Source: an uncultured Chlorobiota bacterium (lineage in GTDB: Bacteria > Bacteroidota > Bacteroidia > Bacteroidales > JAADGE01). From it: a stretch of DNA of 7,598 nt. Below are positions 6,084 through 7,598 of this stretch, one piece after another. The position numbers were made by a program, and so were the translations under genes. The notes beneath the pieces are model-generated. The model made no database searches, had not been told where the DNA came from, and worked only from the letters and a program-made list of their open reading frames with translations. The number at the start of each line of letters is the position of its first letter. Within the stretch, counting starts at the first letter, position 1. The stretch spans positions 1 through 7,598 of the forward strand of contig CAMZKI010000249.1 in assembly GCA_947311125.1 (NCBI GenBank), written 5' to 3'.

Positions 6084-7514
6084 ATGTCAAGAACATATAC
6101 TTTTAAGCAAAAACTCAGATATTATTTTGATAACACTTTATCACGCGGAACAAGTTCGATAATAATGTGGTTAGCAATTTTGTCATTGTTAGTCATTATT
6201 GTTTTCGGAGTTATATATGCCGTCAGCGGTATTAATATGGAAGGCGAGAAAGGAATGAACTTTTTTGAAGCTATGTGGCAGACACTTCTTCGCTCTATTG
6301 ACCCCGGGACTATGGCCGGGGATACCGGTTGGGTCTTTCGGTTTGTGGGTTTGCTTATTACAATAGGAGGAATATTTATTTTAAGCACGCTTATCGGTGT
6401 ACTTACAACAAGTCTGGACGAAAAAATGGAGCAATTACGTAAAGGTCGTTCAATGGTTATTGAAGAAAATCATACTTTAATTCTCGGATGGTCGCCAAAA
6501 GTAATTCACATTATTTCGGAATTGATTATTGCAAACGAAAATCAAAAAAAACCGAGAATAGTTATATTGGCAGAAAAAGATAAAGTTGAGACGGAAGATA
6601 CAATCAGAGAAGAAATACCGGATACTAAAAATACAAAAATTATATGCAGAACAGGAAGTCCTTTAGATTTAACAGATTTAAAAATAGTTAACCCTGACGG
6701 GGCACGTTCAATTATTATTCTGTCTCCCGAAAAAGAAAATGCCGATACATATGTAATAAAATCAATTTTGGCTTTAACTCTTAATCCGAAACGCAAAGCA
6801 GGAAAATATCATATAGTTGCCGAAATAAAAGATGAGAAAAATATGGAAGTGGCTCAAATTGTAGGCAAAGATGAGGCTATGTTTGTTCTTTCACCCGACT
6901 TAACAGCTCGAATTACGGCACAAACCTGTCGTCAATCCGGTTTAAGTATTATATACCGGCAGCTGTTTTGTTACGAAGGGGATGAAATGTATTTTAAAAA
7001 CGAACCTTCCTTAACAGGAAAAACATATAAGGATGCTGTTTTTGCTTATAATACTTCCGCAGTTCTCGGATTTAAAGATAAAAACGGAAAAGTTCATATA
7101 AATCCGCTTCAGGATACAATTTTAAGAGAAGGAGACGAAATTCTATCAATTACCGAAGATGATGATACCATTATTTTATCTGATATTTCAGATTATAAAA
7201 TAAATGAAAAAGCAATTGTTAAAACAAAGCCGAAGTCTTCCGTTAAAAAAGAAAGAAATGTTATTCTCGGGTGGAACAAAAGAGGAAAAATAATTATAAG
7301 AGAGCTGGATGAATATGTTGCCGAAGGTTCCGAAATTGACATTATTTCAGATATAGAAAATACAGATGAGATAATAAATGAGTTAAAACCTTTAATTTCA
7401 AATCAAAAAATAAGTTTTATAAAAGGTGATATTACAAACAGTGCAGAATTAGAGAAAAATAACATTACTTCATATGATAATATCACCTTTTATAAAACTT
7501 ATTTTTTGATTTGA
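6084..7514 (+). CDS. CASTOR/POLLUX-type (DUF1012) ion channel with RCK domains, 3' end interrupted by fold-back
   Basis: A membrane ion channel related to the plant CASTOR/POLLUX proteins and to bacterial potassium channels with regulatory RCK domains. TM1 spans about residues 25-48, and a pore region (FFEAMWQTLLRSIDPGTMAGDTGW, about 60-83) contains a DPGT filter-like stretch. TM2 spans about 84-109, followed by a cytoplasmic linker (SLDEKMEQLRKGRS). The first RCK-type Rossmann domain begins TLILGWSPKVIHII (131-144), and a second begins NVILGWNKRGKIIIREL (392-408). Bacterial relatives are about 600 residues or more, but this frame stops at 476. The genuine sequence runs only to about residue 465 (position 7477). 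After that the DNA is the reverse complement of the gene itself, so the final NITFYKTYFLI and the stop at 7512-7514 are very likely false. Ion selectivity is unknown. It is co-directional with the acyltransferase gene just upstream. Confidence 0.85.
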   Translation: MSRTYTFKQKLRYYFDNTLSRGTSSIIMWLAILSLLVIIVFGVIYAVSGINMEGEKGMNFFEAMWQTLLRSIDPGTMAGDTGWVFRFVGLLITIGGIFILSTLIGVLTTSLDEKMEQLRKGRSMVIEENHTLILGWSPKVIHIISELIIANENQKKPRIVILAEKDKVETEDTIREEIPDTKNTKIICRTGSPLDLTDLKIVNPDGARSIIILSPEKENADTYVIKSILALTLNPKRKAGKYHIVAEIKDEKNMEVAQIVGKDEAMFVLSPDLTARITAQTCRQSGLSIIYRQLFCYEGDEMYFKNEPSLTGKTYKDAVFAYNTSAVLGFKDKNGKVHINPLQDTILREGDEILSITEDDDTIILSDISDYKINEKAIVKTKPKSSVKKERNVILGWNKRGKIIIRELDEYVAEGSEIDIISDIENTDEIINELKPLISNQKISFIKGDITNSAELEKNNITSYDNITFYKTYFLI

Positions 7515-7598
7515 AATTAAAGGTTTTAACTCATTTATTATCTCATCTGTATTTTCTATATCTGAAATAATGTCAATTTCGGAACCTTCGGCAACATA
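7314..7598. repeat. Perfect 121-base inverted repeat (fold-back) at the right end
   Basis: Bases 7478-7598 are the exact reverse complement of 7314-7434, with no mismatch in 121 bases and a 43-base spacer (7435-7477). Both arms encode the same second-RCK peptide of the channel, on opposite strands. The switch comes inside TATGATAATAT, where a short match to the complementary strand exists. The outer end of the repeat coincides with the window end. This is the signature of a template-switch chimera or of a hairpin at a contig end rather than of a mobile element: there is no transposase, target duplication or terminal structure. Confidence 0.95.

Noticed and set aside
7314..7598. Invertible DNA element or phase-variation switch
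   Set aside because: The repeats lie wholly inside coding sequence, have no recombinase nearby, give a 43-base loop too small for a useful invertible segment, and end exactly at the window edge. An artefact is simpler.

Overview
This is an AT-rich chromosomal stretch, apparently from an uncultivated member of the Bacteroidota, most likely Bacteroidales. The reasons are a DUF5606 protein, a nucleoside kinase carrying a ThrRS-like TGS front end, and several near-exact copies of the Bacteroidota -7 promoter box TAnnTTTG just upstream of genes. Shine-Dalgarno sequences are not evident. No rRNA, tRNA, CRISPR, insertion sequence or phage gene is visible. Every intergenic gap is shorter than 120 bases.

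Layout. (1) Positions 58-2871, minus strand: the TGS/uridine-kinase-like nucleoside kinase, then coaE 12 bases downstream, then a DUF5606 gene that also has its own promoter. (2) Positions 3012-4347, plus strand: a small thioredoxin-fold protein whose active site reads CCGRMGPMC instead of CGPC, followed by a thioredoxin reductase with an intact CATC centre but without the usual NADPH-binding HRRxxxR residues. A terminator-like hairpin sits between them and overlaps a consensus promoter for the reductase, which would be transcribed with almost no leader. (3) Positions 4342-5088, minus strand: a secreted SGNH/GDSL-type hydrolase whose stop codon overlaps the reductase stop. (4) Positions 5192 to the end, plus strand: an LpxL/HtrB-type lipid A acyltransferase and, 16 bases later, a two-TM, RCK-bearing CASTOR/POLLUX-type ion channel.

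The right end is probably not genuine genome order. Positions 7478-7598 are a perfect 121-base reverse complement of 7314-7434, separated by 43 bases. The fold-back interrupts the channel gene in its second RCK domain, so the last ~11 residues of its reading frame and its stop codon are very likely artefacts of a chimeric read, amplification product or contig end.

Biologically, most of the window is housekeeping: CoA synthesis, nucleoside salvage, thiol redox and outer-membrane lipid A. The most unusual content is the thioredoxin-like/reductase pair, in which both partners depart from the canonical residues in their functional sites. I see no wholly new multi-gene system.
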